From Actinophytocola gossypii (lineage in GTDB: Bacteria; Actinomycetota; Actinomycetes; Mycobacteriales; Pseudonocardiaceae), in the NCBI RefSeq assembly GCF_025165815.1, contig NZ_JAFFZE010000008.1, positions 1 through 42,534 on the forward strand: a DNA stretch of 42,534 bases, in the 5' to 3' direction. The number at the start of each line of letters is the position of its first letter. Position 1 is the first letter of the stretch. A program made the position numbers and the translations under genes. This document shows positions 7,652 through 16,002 of the stretch, one piece after another. The notes under the pieces were generated by a model. It was not told where the DNA came from. It did not search any database and saw nothing but the letters and a program-made list of their open reading frames with translations.

Positions 7652-9394
7652 TCAGGCCCGCCGCCGGCGGCCGGCGACGAGTCCGCCGAAGCCGGCGCCG
7701 ACCGCGCCGAGGCCGGCCATCATCAGGCCCACCACGTTCACGCCGGTGTGCGCGAGGTCGCGGTCCACCGGCGCCGGGCGGCCCTGCGCGTCCGGCTGGT
7801 CGTTCTGGCCGGGCTGCCCGGGCTCGTCGGCACAGTCGGCCGGTGGGGCCGGCAGTTCCGGCGGTGCCGCGTCACCGGGTGTGACCTCCGGGGACACCGA
7901 AGCCGTGCTGTTCGCCAGCACGGACACCCCGTACGGGTACTCGCCGACGACCTGCCAGCCGTCCGGCGGCAGCACGTACAGGTCGTGGTTCCCGGTCGGG
8001 AGCCGGCGGAAGGCGTACCGGCCCTCGTCGTCGGTACGGGCCTCGGTCACCGTCGGGCACGCCGCGTCGGTCACCAGGACCACCCGCGCGTCCGGCACCC
8101 CGACACCCGGCTCGCCGTATCCGCCCGGGTAATGCGTGACGACGCCTTCGAGGCGACCGAACCCGCCGGGCACCCGCGCGTCGTCGAACGCGTTCGGGCT
8201 CCGCTCGTCCCACACGTTGCGGTAGGTGAAGCTACAGCCGACGGTGACCCGCCCGTACTCGAACGCCGCCCTGGGCACGACGTCCGTAACGGTGAGGTCA
8301 ACGGTCGAACCGGCCGGCACGGTCACCCCGCCCCCGGCCAGCGCGCCCCAACCCGTGCCGGTGCCCTGCAGGCCGGCGGAGTGCCCGCTCCCGTTGCACT
8401 GGGCGACGATGCCGGTCAGGTCGTTGGCACCGTCGTTGACCAGCTTGACCTGGACCTCGGCGTGCTCGCCCACCCGGTAGACGTCCTCGGTGAACGCGAG
8501 CGAGGCCGCGAGATCGGTCAACGGCCGGGCGCCCCGCAGCCGAAGGCCGTCGTTGGAGTCCGACAAGTCGATAGTCACGAACTGGTTACCCACCAGCCAG
8601 TCACCCGGCGCCACCGTCGACAGCATCATGCGCACGGTCGGCAGCCGCGGGAACGTGAACGAGCCGTCGGCACCGGTGGTCGCCTCGTAGGTGTCGCCGC
8701 CGTCCCAGTCGACCTGGTTGTTCGCGGTCACCACCGCCCCCGGCAGCCCCTCACCGGCGTCGAACCGGCCGTTGTCGTTCCCGTCGGCGTAGACGATGCC
8801 CGAGGCGTGCCCGAACGTCGGCGTGACCGGGACCGTGTGCCGGAACTGGCGGACACTGTTCCCGGTCGTGTCGTAGAGGTACCCGGCGAGCACGCCGCTG
8901 GTCACGTCCGGATTGCCGACGCGCCCGGTCAGGGTGACCACGTGCGAACCGCCGGCCGGGATGTCCACGCCGTCGTCGAGTTGCCCCCAGGACTCGAGGT
9001 CGACCTCGATCGCGTCCGCCGGCATGAAGTCGTAGCTGACCGTGATGTCCCGGGCCGGCTCATCCAGGAGGTTCGCCACCTCGAACCGGATCGACATCGT
9101 CTCCCCGGTCCGGTAACTCGCCTTGTCGAACTCGACCAGCACCTCGAGCTCCGCGATCCGCCTCGGCGCGACGTCGTCGCCCGCCGGCGTCTCACTCGGC
9201 ACGGTCCCGCTCGGCGTCGCCTCCGGTGTCTCGCTCGGTGTCCCCACCGGGACCGACCCGGTGGGCACGGCCGGTTCGGACGGCACGGCGTGCTCGGTCG
9301 GTTCGGCGGCCGCCGAACCGATCGCGGCGCCGACTCCGAGCACGGCCGCCGCGGCGACCAGGCCCAATCTCGGCAGGAAGGAACGCAGGATCAT
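7652..9394 (-). CDS. Sortase-anchored surface protein with LAHTG motif and CnaB/SdrD-like domains
   Basis: A 580-aa secreted, wall-anchored protein. A signal peptide (residues 1-30, ending SAAAEPT) is followed by a Pro/Ser/Thr-rich linker (about 35-72). A beta-sandwich region starts near 80, and a SdrD_B-like module containing YADGNDNGRFDAGEGLPGA spans about 195-260. More repeats of similar beta type follow, with a carboxypeptidase-regulatory-like module near 430-510. The C-terminus has LAHTG at 547-551, a hydrophobic helix and RRRR, a complete sorting signal of the LAxTG class used by class E sortases of actinomycetes. The ATG at 9394 is used, with GGGGTGAG upstream; a GTG four codons earlier is possible. 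No sortase gene is in the window. The ligand is unknown. Confidence 0.85.
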   Translation of the reverse strand: MILRSFLPRLGLVAAAAVLGVGAAIGSAAAEPTEHAVPSEPAVPTGSVPVGTPSETPEATPSGTVPSETPAGDDVAPRRIAELEVLVEFDKASYRTGETMSIRFEVANLLDEPARDITVSYDFMPADAIEVDLESWGQLDDGVDIPAGGSHVVTLTGRVGNPDVTSGVLAGYLYDTTGNSVRQFRHTVPVTPTFGHASGIVYADGNDNGRFDAGEGLPGAVVTANNQVDWDGGDTYEATTGADGSFTFPRLPTVRMMLSTVAPGDWLVGNQFVTIDLSDSNDGLRLRGARPLTDLAASLAFTEDVYRVGEHAEVQVKLVNDGANDLTGIVAQCNGSGHSAGLQGTGTGWGALAGGGVTVPAGSTVDLTVTDVVPRAAFEYGRVTVGCSFTYRNVWDERSPNAFDDARVPGGFGRLEGVVTHYPGGYGEPGVGVPDARVVLVTDAACPTVTEARTDDEGRYAFRRLPTGNHDLYVLPPDGWQVVGEYPYGVSVLANSTASVSPEVTPGDAAPPELPAPPADCADEPGQPGQNDQPDAQGRPAPVDRDLAHTGVNVVGLMMAGLGAVGAGFGGLVAGRRRRA

Positions 9395-9587
9395 GCGTGC
9401 ACTCACCCCAGTGAGTCCGGGGCGGACGTACCCGGCCAGGCGGCCCCCGCACCACGATGGCGGCACGGGTACCGACCGCCGTTCGATGTGGTGCGAGGAC
9501 ACTAACCCGCCCGACCAGTGGAGATCACCGCCGTGACCGGATCGTGCTGGAGGGGTTGGTCGAACTCCGCGGTCACCTCGAAAGAAA

Positions 9588-9619
9588 CCGCCGGCTCCGC
9601 TGTCGCGCGGGGCCGGCGG
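9588..9619 (-). terminator. Intrinsic terminator of the S10 peptidase gene
   Basis: An 11-bp stem (9588-9598 with 9609-9619, one G-T pair) around a 10-nt loop. On the minus strand it is followed by GGTTTCTTT, so it has both the GC stem and the T-rich tail. It lies 33 nt past the peptidase stop and separates this gene from the surface-protein gene. Confidence 0.75.
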
Positions 9620-9651
9620 CCAGGGTGGCGAGACCGATGGCGGTCGCGTTG

Positions 9652-11112
9652 TCAGCGGTTGGACGCCTCCGCCACGAAGTCGGCGAGGTCCTTGGACTGC
9701 TGGATCCGGGACGGCTCGTGCGCGTACATCATGTGGCCTGCCTCGTAGTAGGCCTCGGAGACGTTCGCCCGCAACTCGTCCGGGATGCGGAGGTGGGCGA
9801 GTACGTGCTCGGCGGCGTAGTACGGGGTCGCGCCGTCGAGGTAGCCGTACGCGACGTGCACCTTCAGGTGCGGGTTGGCCCGCATCGCGGCGGCCAGCTT
9901 GTCGGTGACGTTGACGTGCGCGTTCTCGAACTCCTTGAACGACCACGACTCGTTCGTGGTCATGTTCAGCACCTCGTACGGCAGGTCGTTCGGGTAGTCC
10001 AGCTCGGCCCGCAGGTAGTGGTTGAACGCCGCCGTGTACGCACCCATCAGCGCCGACGCCGACGGATCGTCGTCGAAGTGTTCGTGGGCGTAGTCCGGGG
10101 CCCAGCCGGTGAACCGCGAGTCGAGGCGGCCGACGGTCTGGCGGCGGTCGCGCAGCAGCTCGGTGAAGAAGCGCACGTGCTCGATGCGCAGGTCGACCCG
10201 GTCCACGTAGTCCTCGGACAGCCCGGTCAGCGCGGCGATCTTCGCGACCGCGTCCGCACGCTCGGCTGTGGACAGCCGGTTGCCGCGGGCGAGCGCCCAC
10301 GGGTAGTCGCGCGCGGCGAACTCCTCGGCCTCGGTCAGCACGTCGCGCAGCGGCCGGTCGCCGTGCAGGCCGTGGTAGTGCGCGATCGCCGCGTAGGTCG
10401 GCAGGAACAGCGCGTACGGCAGGTCGTTGCCGGCGGAGAAGAAGATCGTGCCGAAGTCGAGCACCGCGGAGATCAGCATGAGTCCGTTGAGGTACATGCC
10501 GTACCGGGTCTGCAGGTGGTGCGCCAGCGCGCCGGCACGCGTCGTCCCGTACGACTCCCCGGCGACGAACTTCGGCGACAGCCAGCGCCCGTTGCGCGAC
10601 GTCCACAGCCGGATCACCTCGCCGACCGACTCGATGTCGCCCTGGAACCCGAGGAACTCGCCCGGCTTCTCGCCCTTCGCCGCGCGCGAGTACCCGGTGG
10701 CGACCGGGTCGATGAACACGAGATCGCTGTGCCGCAAGAGGGTTTCCGCGTTGTCGGCCAGCCCGTACGGCGGCGGTTCGAGCGCGCCGACGTCACCGGA
10801 GACGACCCGGCGCGGCCCGAGCAGCCCGAGGTGCAGCCACACGCTGGACGACCCAGGCCCGCCGTTGAAGGCGAACGTGACCGGGCGCGTGGCCGGGTCG
10901 ACACCGTCCAGTGTGTACGCGGTGAGGAAGACCTCGGCCTTGGGCAGGTACCCGTCGAAGCGGCCGTCGGTGAGCACCTCCTTGCGCAGCACGATCCGGC
11001 CGGTGGTGGCGGTGTAGTTCAGCTTGCGGCGCTTGACCGTGATGCTGTGGGCCGTGGCGACGAGGTCGTCGGTCGGCTCGGCCGGCTTCTCCTCGGTGGT
11101 GGGCTCGTCCAT
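9652..11112 (-). CDS. S10 family serine carboxypeptidase-like protein
   Basis: A 486-aa alpha/beta-hydrolase-fold peptidase. The oxyanion motif NGGPGSS is at residues 83-89, the nucleophile Ser187 in GESYG, the acid Asp426 in GYLDGATP and the base His460 in YEAGHMMY. All key residues are present. No signal peptide or membrane anchor is visible and the N-terminus is acidic, so a cytoplasmic location is likely, unlike the vacuolar or secreted eukaryotic relatives. It may trim the C-termini of imported peptides; substrate is unproven. It is divergent from the DNA glycosylase gene with only 26 bp between starts. TAGGGT on the minus strand just upstream suggests a very short leader. Confidence 0.9.
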   Translation of the reverse strand: MDEPTTEEKPAEPTDDLVATAHSITVKRRKLNYTATTGRIVLRKEVLTDGRFDGYLPKAEVFLTAYTLDGVDPATRPVTFAFNGGPGSSSVWLHLGLLGPRRVVSGDVGALEPPPYGLADNAETLLRHSDLVFIDPVATGYSRAAKGEKPGEFLGFQGDIESVGEVIRLWTSRNGRWLSPKFVAGESYGTTRAGALAHHLQTRYGMYLNGLMLISAVLDFGTIFFSAGNDLPYALFLPTYAAIAHYHGLHGDRPLRDVLTEAEEFAARDYPWALARGNRLSTAERADAVAKIAALTGLSEDYVDRVDLRIEHVRFFTELLRDRRQTVGRLDSRFTGWAPDYAHEHFDDDPSASALMGAYTAAFNHYLRAELDYPNDLPYEVLNMTTNESWSFKEFENAHVNVTDKLAAAMRANPHLKVHVAYGYLDGATPYYAAEHVLAHLRIPDELRANVSEAYYEAGHMMYAHEPSRIQQSKDLADFVAEASNR

Positions 11113-11138
11113 GATCCTGAACCCTACGTGTTGAATGG

Positions 11139-11837
11139 ATGGCCGTGTCGGACCTGGCTTCGTTGGATCGAGAGGTGGCCTCCTGCCGCCGTTGCCCCCG
11201 CCTGGTGGCCTGGCGCGAGGAGGTCGCGCGGGTCAAACGGGCGTCCTTCGCCGACTGGACGTACTGGGGTCGTCCGGTGCCCGGCTTCGGCCCGCCGGAC
11301 GCGGCGCTGGCGATCGTCGGCCTCGCGCCGGCGGCCCACGGCGCGAACCGCACCGGCCGCATGTTCACCGGCGACCGGTCGGGTGACGTGCTCTACGCCG
11401 CGCTGCACGCCGTCGGCCTGGCCTCCCAGCCGACGTCGACACACATCGGTGACGGCCTGGAGCTGTCCGGGGTGCGGATCACCGCGCCGGTGAAGTGCGC
11501 GCCCCCGGCGAACAAGCCGACGCCGGAGGAACGGGACAACTGCCGACCGTGGCTGGCGCGGGAGCTGGAGCTGCTGACGCCGACGCTGCGGGCGGTGGTG
11601 GTGCTCGGGGCGTTCGGCTGGCAGGCGCTGCTGCCGGTGCTGTCGGCGGCGGGCTGGGAGGTGCCGAGGCCGCGCCCGAAGTTCGGCCATGGCGTCGAGG
11701 TGGAGCTGACGGGCCCGGCGCCGCTGCGCCTGTTCGGCTGCTTCCACGTCAGCCAGCAGAACACCTTCACCGGCAGACTGACCCCGGCGATGGTCGAGGA
11801 CGTCCTCGGCCGGGCCAAGGAGGCCGCGGGACTGTGA
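11139..11837 (+). CDS. Family 5 (UdgB-type) uracil-DNA glycosylase
   Basis: A 232-aa base-excision repair enzyme that removes uracil and other deaminated bases from DNA. The four cysteines expected to hold the 4Fe-4S cluster are Cys16, Cys19 (SCRRCP), Cys120 and Cys135. The active-site motif GLAPAAHGANRTGRMFTGD lies at about 61-79, and the C-terminal motif CFHVSQQNTFTGRLT follows. The alanine-rich first motif without the catalytic Asp of family 1 is typical of family 5 enzymes. The start at 11139 is chosen for length and position; a GTG two codons later is equally possible. A useful role in a high-GC genome prone to cytosine deamination is established for the family. Confidence 0.9.
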   Translation: MAVSDLASLDREVASCRRCPRLVAWREEVARVKRASFADWTYWGRPVPGFGPPDAALAIVGLAPAAHGANRTGRMFTGDRSGDVLYAALHAVGLASQPTSTHIGDGLELSGVRITAPVKCAPPANKPTPEERDNCRPWLARELELLTPTLRAVVVLGAFGWQALLPVLSAAGWEVPRPRPKFGHGVEVELTGPAPLRLFGCFHVSQQNTFTGRLTPAMVEDVLGRAKEAAGL

Positions 11838-11906
11838 GCCTTGATTCTGCTGTCAAGATGACTGCGGACGGGCGGCTCGCGCGTGCCGCGACCGCGTACT
11901 GCCGGG

Positions 11907-11935
11907 TTGAGCTCGTGGTCGGGTCACCGTAGCCT
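11907..11935 (+). promoter_or_regulatory. Sigma-70-like promoter upstream of small membrane protein gene
   Basis: -35 TTGAGC at 11907-11912, a 17-bp spacer, and -10 TAGCCT at 11930-11935. A start of transcription near 11942 would give a leader of about 66 nt to the GTG at 12008. This is one of the clearest housekeeping-type promoters in the window. Confidence 0.6.
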
Positions 11936-12007
11936 GGAATGGCGCACAGCCTGCCGCGCGAGGGGGCCGATTCGGTAACTCCGGGCAGGCATGAAGGAAT
12001 CACTGCC

Positions 12008-12226
12008 GTGACCATCGTGTCCGCACTCGTTCTGCTCATCCTGGTTCTCGCCACGGTCGTGGTACTGCTCGTCGTGCTGCGTGCCGTGCGTGCCGTGGGG
12101 CAGGGAGGTGAGTGTCTCCGTTCGGCTGTTGTGCTGGCGGGTCGACATCAGCGTGAAGTGAACCCTCGGCCCGGTACCGGGCTTCTGCTCGCCGGCGAGG
12201 TCAACCGCACGCCACCCAAGACGTAG
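12008..12226 (+). CDS. Small single-pass membrane protein
   Basis: A 72-aa hypothetical protein. The GTG at 12008 is preceded by AAGGA at 11994-11998 and, further up, by a good promoter. Residues 4-27 form one long hydrophobic helix (VSALVLLILVLATVVVLLVV), followed by a basic, polar tail. The topology is probably N-out, C-in. No family is recognised. The reading frame is also open upstream to 11939, but that extension lacks a ribosome site. It could be a membrane-bound regulator or partner of the type II NADH dehydrogenase encoded 100 nt downstream; that is speculation. Confidence 0.5.
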   Translation: MTIVSALVLLILVLATVVVLLVVLRAVRAVGQGGECLRSAVVLAGRHQREVNPRPGTGLLLAGEVNRTPPKT

Positions 12227-12326
12227 GCAGCGCTACTCGAGGCCATGGTCACGCAGCGTGCGGGCAGCGACCACTCTCACACCCCGGCGACGGGCGCCCG
12301 ACCAGCGGGAGTGGAACCATGGAGGC

Positions 12327-13646
12327 ATGGGGAGAGGAAAGACCAAGCGGATCGTGATCCTCGGCGGCGGCTACGTCGGCCTGTACACGGCACTCGGGCT
12401 GCAGCGGAAGCTGCGCGGGGCCGAGGCGTCCGTCACCGTCATCGACCCGCAGCCGCACATGACCTACCAGCCGTTCCTGCCGGAAGCCGCGGGCGGTGCG
12501 ATCGAGCCGCGGCACGTGGTCGTCCCCCTGCGCAAGACGCTCAAGCGCTGCCACGTGGTCACCGCGCGGGTCACCAACATCGAGCACGCGGCACGCAGGG
12601 TCACCATCGAGGCCCCGGACGGGCACCACGAACAGGTGGAGTACGACGTCCTGGTGGTCGCGCTCGGTTCGGTCGCCCGGCTGATGCCCATCCCGGGGCT
12701 CGCCGACCAGGGCATCGCGTTCAAGACCGTCGGCGAGGCCATCTTCCTGCGCAACCACGTGATGTCCAGGTTGGACGCGGCGAACAGCACCAACGACCCG
12801 GACCTGCGCCGCAAGTACCTCACCTTCACCTTCGTCGGCGGCGGGTTCGCCGGTATCGAGGCGCTGGCCGAACTGGAGGACATGGCCCGCTTCGCCACCC
12901 GCTACTACGACAACATCGCGCCCTCCGACCTGCGCTGGGTGCTGGTCGAGGCCGCCGGCCGCATCCTGCCCGAGGTACGCGAGCGGCTCGGCGTCTACAC
13001 CGTCCTGCAGCTGGAGCGGCGCGGCATCGAGGTCTACCTGTCCACTCTGGCCAGGTCGTTCGAGGGCGGGCACGTCGTCCTGTCCGACGGCACCGAGTTC
13101 GACAGTGACACGATCGTGTGGACCGCCGGGGTGAAGGCCAACCCGGTATTGGCCACCTCGGACCTCCCGCTCGACGAGCGCGGCCGGTTGAAGGCGGAAC
13201 CGACGCTGCGGGTGACCGGCGTCGAGGACGTGTGGACCGCGGGCGACAACGCCGCCGTGCCGGACCTGTCGCGGACCGGCGAGGACCCGAACGCGCTGTG
13301 CGCGCCGAACGCGCAGCACGCGGTGCGGCAGGCGAACCTGCTGGCCAAGAACGTGATCGCCGTGCTGCGCGGACACGAGCCAACGCCGTACTTCCACAAG
13401 AACGTCGGGTCGGTGGCGAGCCTGGGACTCCACAAGGGAGTCGCGGACGTCTACAACATCAAGGCCAAGGGCTTCGTGGCGTGGGCCATGCACCGGGGCT
13501 ACCACGTCGCCAGGGTGCCCACGTTCAACCGGAAATTCCGCGTAGTAGCCGACTGGTTACTGAGTGGACTGTTACGGCGCGAGGTCATCTCGTTGGGCCA
13601 GATCAACAATCCGCGGGCCGAGTTCGACCGGGTGTCCGGGAGCTAA
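12327..13646 (+). CDS. ndh: Type II NADH dehydrogenase (non-proton-pumping NDH-2)
   Basis: A 439-aa FAD enzyme that passes electrons from NADH to menaquinone at the membrane surface. The N-terminal FAD-binding Rossmann motif is VILGGGYVGLYTA (about 10-22). The second dinucleotide motif is FVGGGFAGIEALAELE (about 170-185). TIVWTAGVKANPVL and VWTAGDNAAVP follow. The C-terminal about 70 residues (VASLGLHKG to NNPRAEFD) are the amphipathic membrane-association region. The ATG at 12327 follows GGAGG very closely; a longer frame from 12258 lacks family similarity. Two in-frame TTA codons lie near the end (13557 and 13572, residues 411 and 416). Together with the nuo operon this gives the strain two NADH entry routes. 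Confidence 0.92.
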   Translation: MGRGKTKRIVILGGGYVGLYTALGLQRKLRGAEASVTVIDPQPHMTYQPFLPEAAGGAIEPRHVVVPLRKTLKRCHVVTARVTNIEHAARRVTIEAPDGHHEQVEYDVLVVALGSVARLMPIPGLADQGIAFKTVGEAIFLRNHVMSRLDAANSTNDPDLRRKYLTFTFVGGGFAGIEALAELEDMARFATRYYDNIAPSDLRWVLVEAAGRILPEVRERLGVYTVLQLERRGIEVYLSTLARSFEGGHVVLSDGTEFDSDTIVWTAGVKANPVLATSDLPLDERGRLKAEPTLRVTGVEDVWTAGDNAAVPDLSRTGEDPNALCAPNAQHAVRQANLLAKNVIAVLRGHEPTPYFHKNVGSVASLGLHKGVADVYNIKAKGFVAWAMHRGYHVARVPTFNRKFRVVADWLLSGLLRREVISLGQINNPRAEFDRVSGS

Positions 13647-13672
13647 TTCCCCGTTTCGGGTGGCGGGTGGCT

Positions 13673-13688
13673 CCGGTAGCCTTACCGG
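13673..13688 (+). repeat. Short inverted repeat after ndh
   Basis: CCGGTA and TACCGG with a 4-nt loop. It is adjacent to the stronger hairpin at 13695 and probably part of the same termination region. Confidence 0.4.
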
Positions 13689-13694
13689 GCCCGG

Positions 13695-13722
13695 CCGGGG
13701 TAGGGCTAATGGCCTACCCCGG
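13695..13722 (+). terminator. Hairpin terminator downstream of ndh
   Basis: Perfect 10-bp arms CCGGGGTAGG and CCTACCCCGG with an 8-nt loop, 49 nt after the ndh stop and 69 nt before the tRNA. There is no T-run. It likely isolates the tRNA from ndh transcription. Confidence 0.65.
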
Positions 13723-13790
13723 GTTGGGCCAGCGGACCCAAGTTCGCGAAAACCCGTCCGTAGCCAGGGCTTAAGACCTAGGCTGCGGCT

Positions 13791-13864
13791 GCCCCCGTAG
13801 CCCAACTGGCAGAGGCGGCCCCCTTAAAAGGGGTGGAGTGCCGGTTCGAATCCGGTCGGGGGCA
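13791..13864 (+). tRNA. tRNA-Leu (anticodon UAA) with short class I variable loop
   Basis: A 74-nt cloverleaf. The 7-bp acceptor stem pairs 13791-13797 with 13857-13863, and the discriminator is A13864. The D stem has only 3 bp (GCC/GGC), with G18G19 at 13808-13809, as in Leu and Ser tRNAs. The anticodon stem is 13818-13822 with 13830-13834, loop CTTAAAA, anticodon 13825-13827 = UAA. The variable loop is only 5 nt (13835-13839), and the T arm is normal with TTCGAAT. CCA is not fully encoded (ACC then G). Leucine tRNAs normally carry a long variable arm, which is missing. It would decode UUA, the rarest leucine codon here. The functional counterpart in Streptomyces is bldA, which has a long arm. 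Whether it is charged with leucine cannot be told from sequence alone. Confidence 0.85.
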
Positions 13865-14024
13865 CCGCGATCCGCAATTTCTCATGACGTCCCCCCGCGA
13901 CTGTTCGCACTTGATTTGACACGTAGCGTGGCCACGATTTCGCCACGCATTCGACAACCATTTCGCGCGATTGAGGATAGTGCGCTGACCAGCGCAAACC
14001 CTGCACATGGTGCGCACGTGTCCC
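13865..14024. other. Gene-free spacer after the tRNA
   Basis: This stretch is less GC-rich than its surroundings (TTGATTTGACACG, CAATTTCTCATG). It contains no supported gene on either strand and no integrase. It could be an old integration scar beside the tRNA, but no direct repeat of the tRNA 3' end is visible in the window. Confidence 0.4.
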
Positions 14025-15146
14025 TCAGTCGGCACCGCCGGCCACGGCCGGGAAGGCCCGGCGCAGCTCCGCGAACAGCACCGGGTGCCGCCCGTACCCG
14101 AACGCGACGGCCGCGTTGTGGATGGCGTCGACGGCGGCCCGCAGCGGATCGGCCTCGCGGGCGGAGAACACCGCGGGGAAAGCCATTGCCTGCTGCGAGC
14201 AGTTGTCCAGGCGCCCGTCCGGCGAGGTCACCAGCGTGCTCGGCACCCGCTCGTCGGCGAACAGGAGTTGCCAGGCCTGCTGGTCGTCGCCACCGAACGG
14301 CGCGGGCAGCGGCTCGCCCCGGTCCATCGCGGCGAGCGCGGCGTCGATCCAGTCGACGCCGGTCAGCCCGGCCTCGTCGTACGCACGACGCGTCACCCAC
14401 CGCGCGATGTCCCGCTGGGTCGCCGGGTCGGCCTCGGCGAGCGCCTCGACGTACGCGCGGTCCAGCCGGGCCACGGTCAGCGCCGAGCCGCGCAGTCGCC
14501 GGAGGCGTTCGCCGGGCAGCCGGCCGCCCCACTCGCGTTCCTCCCGGCGCAGCCGGCGGTCGGCGGCGGCTCGTGCCCGGTCGCGCCGGTCGCGGTCCTC
14601 GGCCAACGCGCGGTCCTCCGGCGTGGGCGGCGGGGGATGCTTCCGGGCGACGCCGTGCCAGTAGGCGGCCGTCGCGCTGGTCTGCCGGAGCACCTCGTCG
14701 GGTGCGGGCGGCGCGGGCCAGAACTGGAGGAGGTACCGGTCGACCTCGGGTTCCCCCTGCAGCCGGGTGTCCTGGGCGCGGGCCTGGTCCATCCCGGTCC
14801 CGCTGTAGCGCACCCGGTAGTCGGTCGCGGCGAGGTCCAGCGGCCAGCGGCCCTCGCCGCCCCAGCCGACGAGCGCGGGCGGGGCGATGGGCCGGAAGGA
14901 GACCTCGACGACGTCCTCCCAGCTCTCGTCCACCGGCGGGGCCTGCTCGTGCAACTCGGCCGCGAACCCCACCGTCCCGGTGTGCAGGCCGGTGACCAGG
15001 TACAGCGCGCCCGGCCGGGCGGCACCGCACAGCCCGTTGCGCTGCCCGCCGAGCGCCTCCCGCAGGTCGGGCACGTCGCCGTGCCCGCTCGTGACGTAGA
15101 TCTGGCTGTAGTGGACCCGCACGTCCTCGCTCATCAGCATGCGCAC
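14025..15146 (-). CDS. Uncharacterised protein of 373 aa
   Basis: A real gene by codon bias and length; its function is not recognised. The GTG at 15146 is chosen because GGAAG lies 9 nt upstream; in-frame ATGs follow at 15140 and 15134. The N-terminal part is beta-rich (VRVHYSQIYVTSG, GLCGAARPGALYLVTGLHTGTVGF). A middle segment contains WEDVVEVSFRP, DYRVRYSGTGMDQARAQD and VDRYLLQFWPAPPAP. Then a highly charged Arg/Glu/Asp segment of about 40 residues looks helical, and the C-terminal third is mostly helical. There is no signal peptide or transmembrane helix. The gene is divergent from the alpha/beta hydrolase with a 74-bp gap between starts. Confidence 0.75.
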   Translation of the reverse strand: MRMLMSEDVRVHYSQIYVTSGHGDVPDLREALGGQRNGLCGAARPGALYLVTGLHTGTVGFAAELHEQAPPVDESWEDVVEVSFRPIAPPALVGWGGEGRWPLDLAATDYRVRYSGTGMDQARAQDTRLQGEPEVDRYLLQFWPAPPAPDEVLRQTSATAAYWHGVARKHPPPPTPEDRALAEDRDRRDRARAAADRRLRREEREWGGRLPGERLRRLRGSALTVARLDRAYVEALAEADPATQRDIARWVTRRAYDEAGLTGVDWIDAALAAMDRGEPLPAPFGGDDQQAWQLLFADERVPSTLVTSPDGRLDNCSQQAMAFPAVFSAREADPLRAAVDAIHNAAVAFGYGRHPVLFAELRRAFPAVAGGAD

Positions 15147-15162
15147 GCCGTCATTCTTCCGG

Positions 15163-15192
15163 GTGACGAATACCTGTAAATCGCGGTAACAT
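15163..15192 (+). promoter_or_regulatory. Candidate promoter of the alpha/beta hydrolase gene
   Basis: -35-like GTGACG at 15163-15168, an 18-bp spacer, and -10-like TAACAT at 15187-15192. It overlaps the ATG at 15191, which argues that translation begins later, at 15221. Confidence 0.4.
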
Positions 15193-15220
15193 GTTCGCCT
15201 TTCGGAGAGAGGCGGTGCGC

Positions 15221-16002
15221 ATGGCCCGGCAGCCCATCGAGATCGCGTTCGAACGGCGGGGGCGGGGCGACCCGCTGGTGCTGCTGCACGGGATCGGGCA
15301 CCGCTGGCAGGCCTGGGAGCCCGTGCTCGACCGGCTGGCCGCCGAGCACGACGTGATCGCGGTTGACCTGCCGGGGTTCGGGCGGTCCCCGCTGCTGCCG
15401 GAGGGTCGCGGGTACGACATGCCGTCCGCGGTGCGCGCGTGTGCCGACATCTTCGAGGACCTGGGGCTGGACCGGCCGCACGTGGCCGGCAACTCGCTCG
15501 GCGGGGTGATCGGCCTGGAACTCGCCTCGCTCGGCCTGGTCTCGTCGGCGACCGCGCTCGCCCCGGCGGGTTTCTGGTCGCCGAGGGACCGGGCGTGGGC
15601 GCTGTGGGTGCTGGGGATGATCCGCCGGACCGGGCGGCTGCCCGGCGGATCGCTGATGCTGCGGTGGCGGTACTTCCGGATGCTGGCCGGTGGGTTGCTG
15701 TACGGGCGCCCGTCACGGATGACGGCGGAGGTCATGCTGGCGGACCTGGTGTCGATGGTCGGCTCGCCGGCGTTCGACCTGGTGGCGGCAGCCGGGCGGG
15801 ACTACGTGTACGCGAGTCCGGCGCCGACCGTGCCGGTGACCGTGGCGTGGGGGACCAGGGACCGGATTCTGTGGCCCCGACAGGCGCGGCGCGCGGCGGA
15901 GCTGCTGCCGAGGGCGCGGCACGTGTGGCTGCACCGCTGCGGACACGTACCGATGATCGACGAGCCAGAGCGGGTGGCGTCGGTGATCCTGTCGACGTGT
16001 GC

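Noticed and set aside
9395-10606. N-terminal extension of the surface protein (984 codons in all)
   Set aside because: The added part overlaps the S10 peptidase in another frame on the same strand, crosses its terminator and lies before a clear signal peptide.
12258-12326. Longer ndh start
   Set aside because: It would add 23 polar residues before the FAD motif, which is normally at the very N-terminus; no ribosome site.
13791-13864. Different amino acid identity through another anticodon register
   Set aside because: Shifting the stem gives a 6-nt loop or loses U33; only the UAA register gives a 5-bp stem with a 7-nt loop.
13791-14024. Integrated element at the tRNA
   Set aside because: No integrase, no second copy of the tRNA 3' end and no change to mobile-type genes are seen within the window.
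13778-14035. Minus-strand open frame covering the tRNA
   Set aside because: It reads through the tRNA in antisense, with no ribosome site and no family match.
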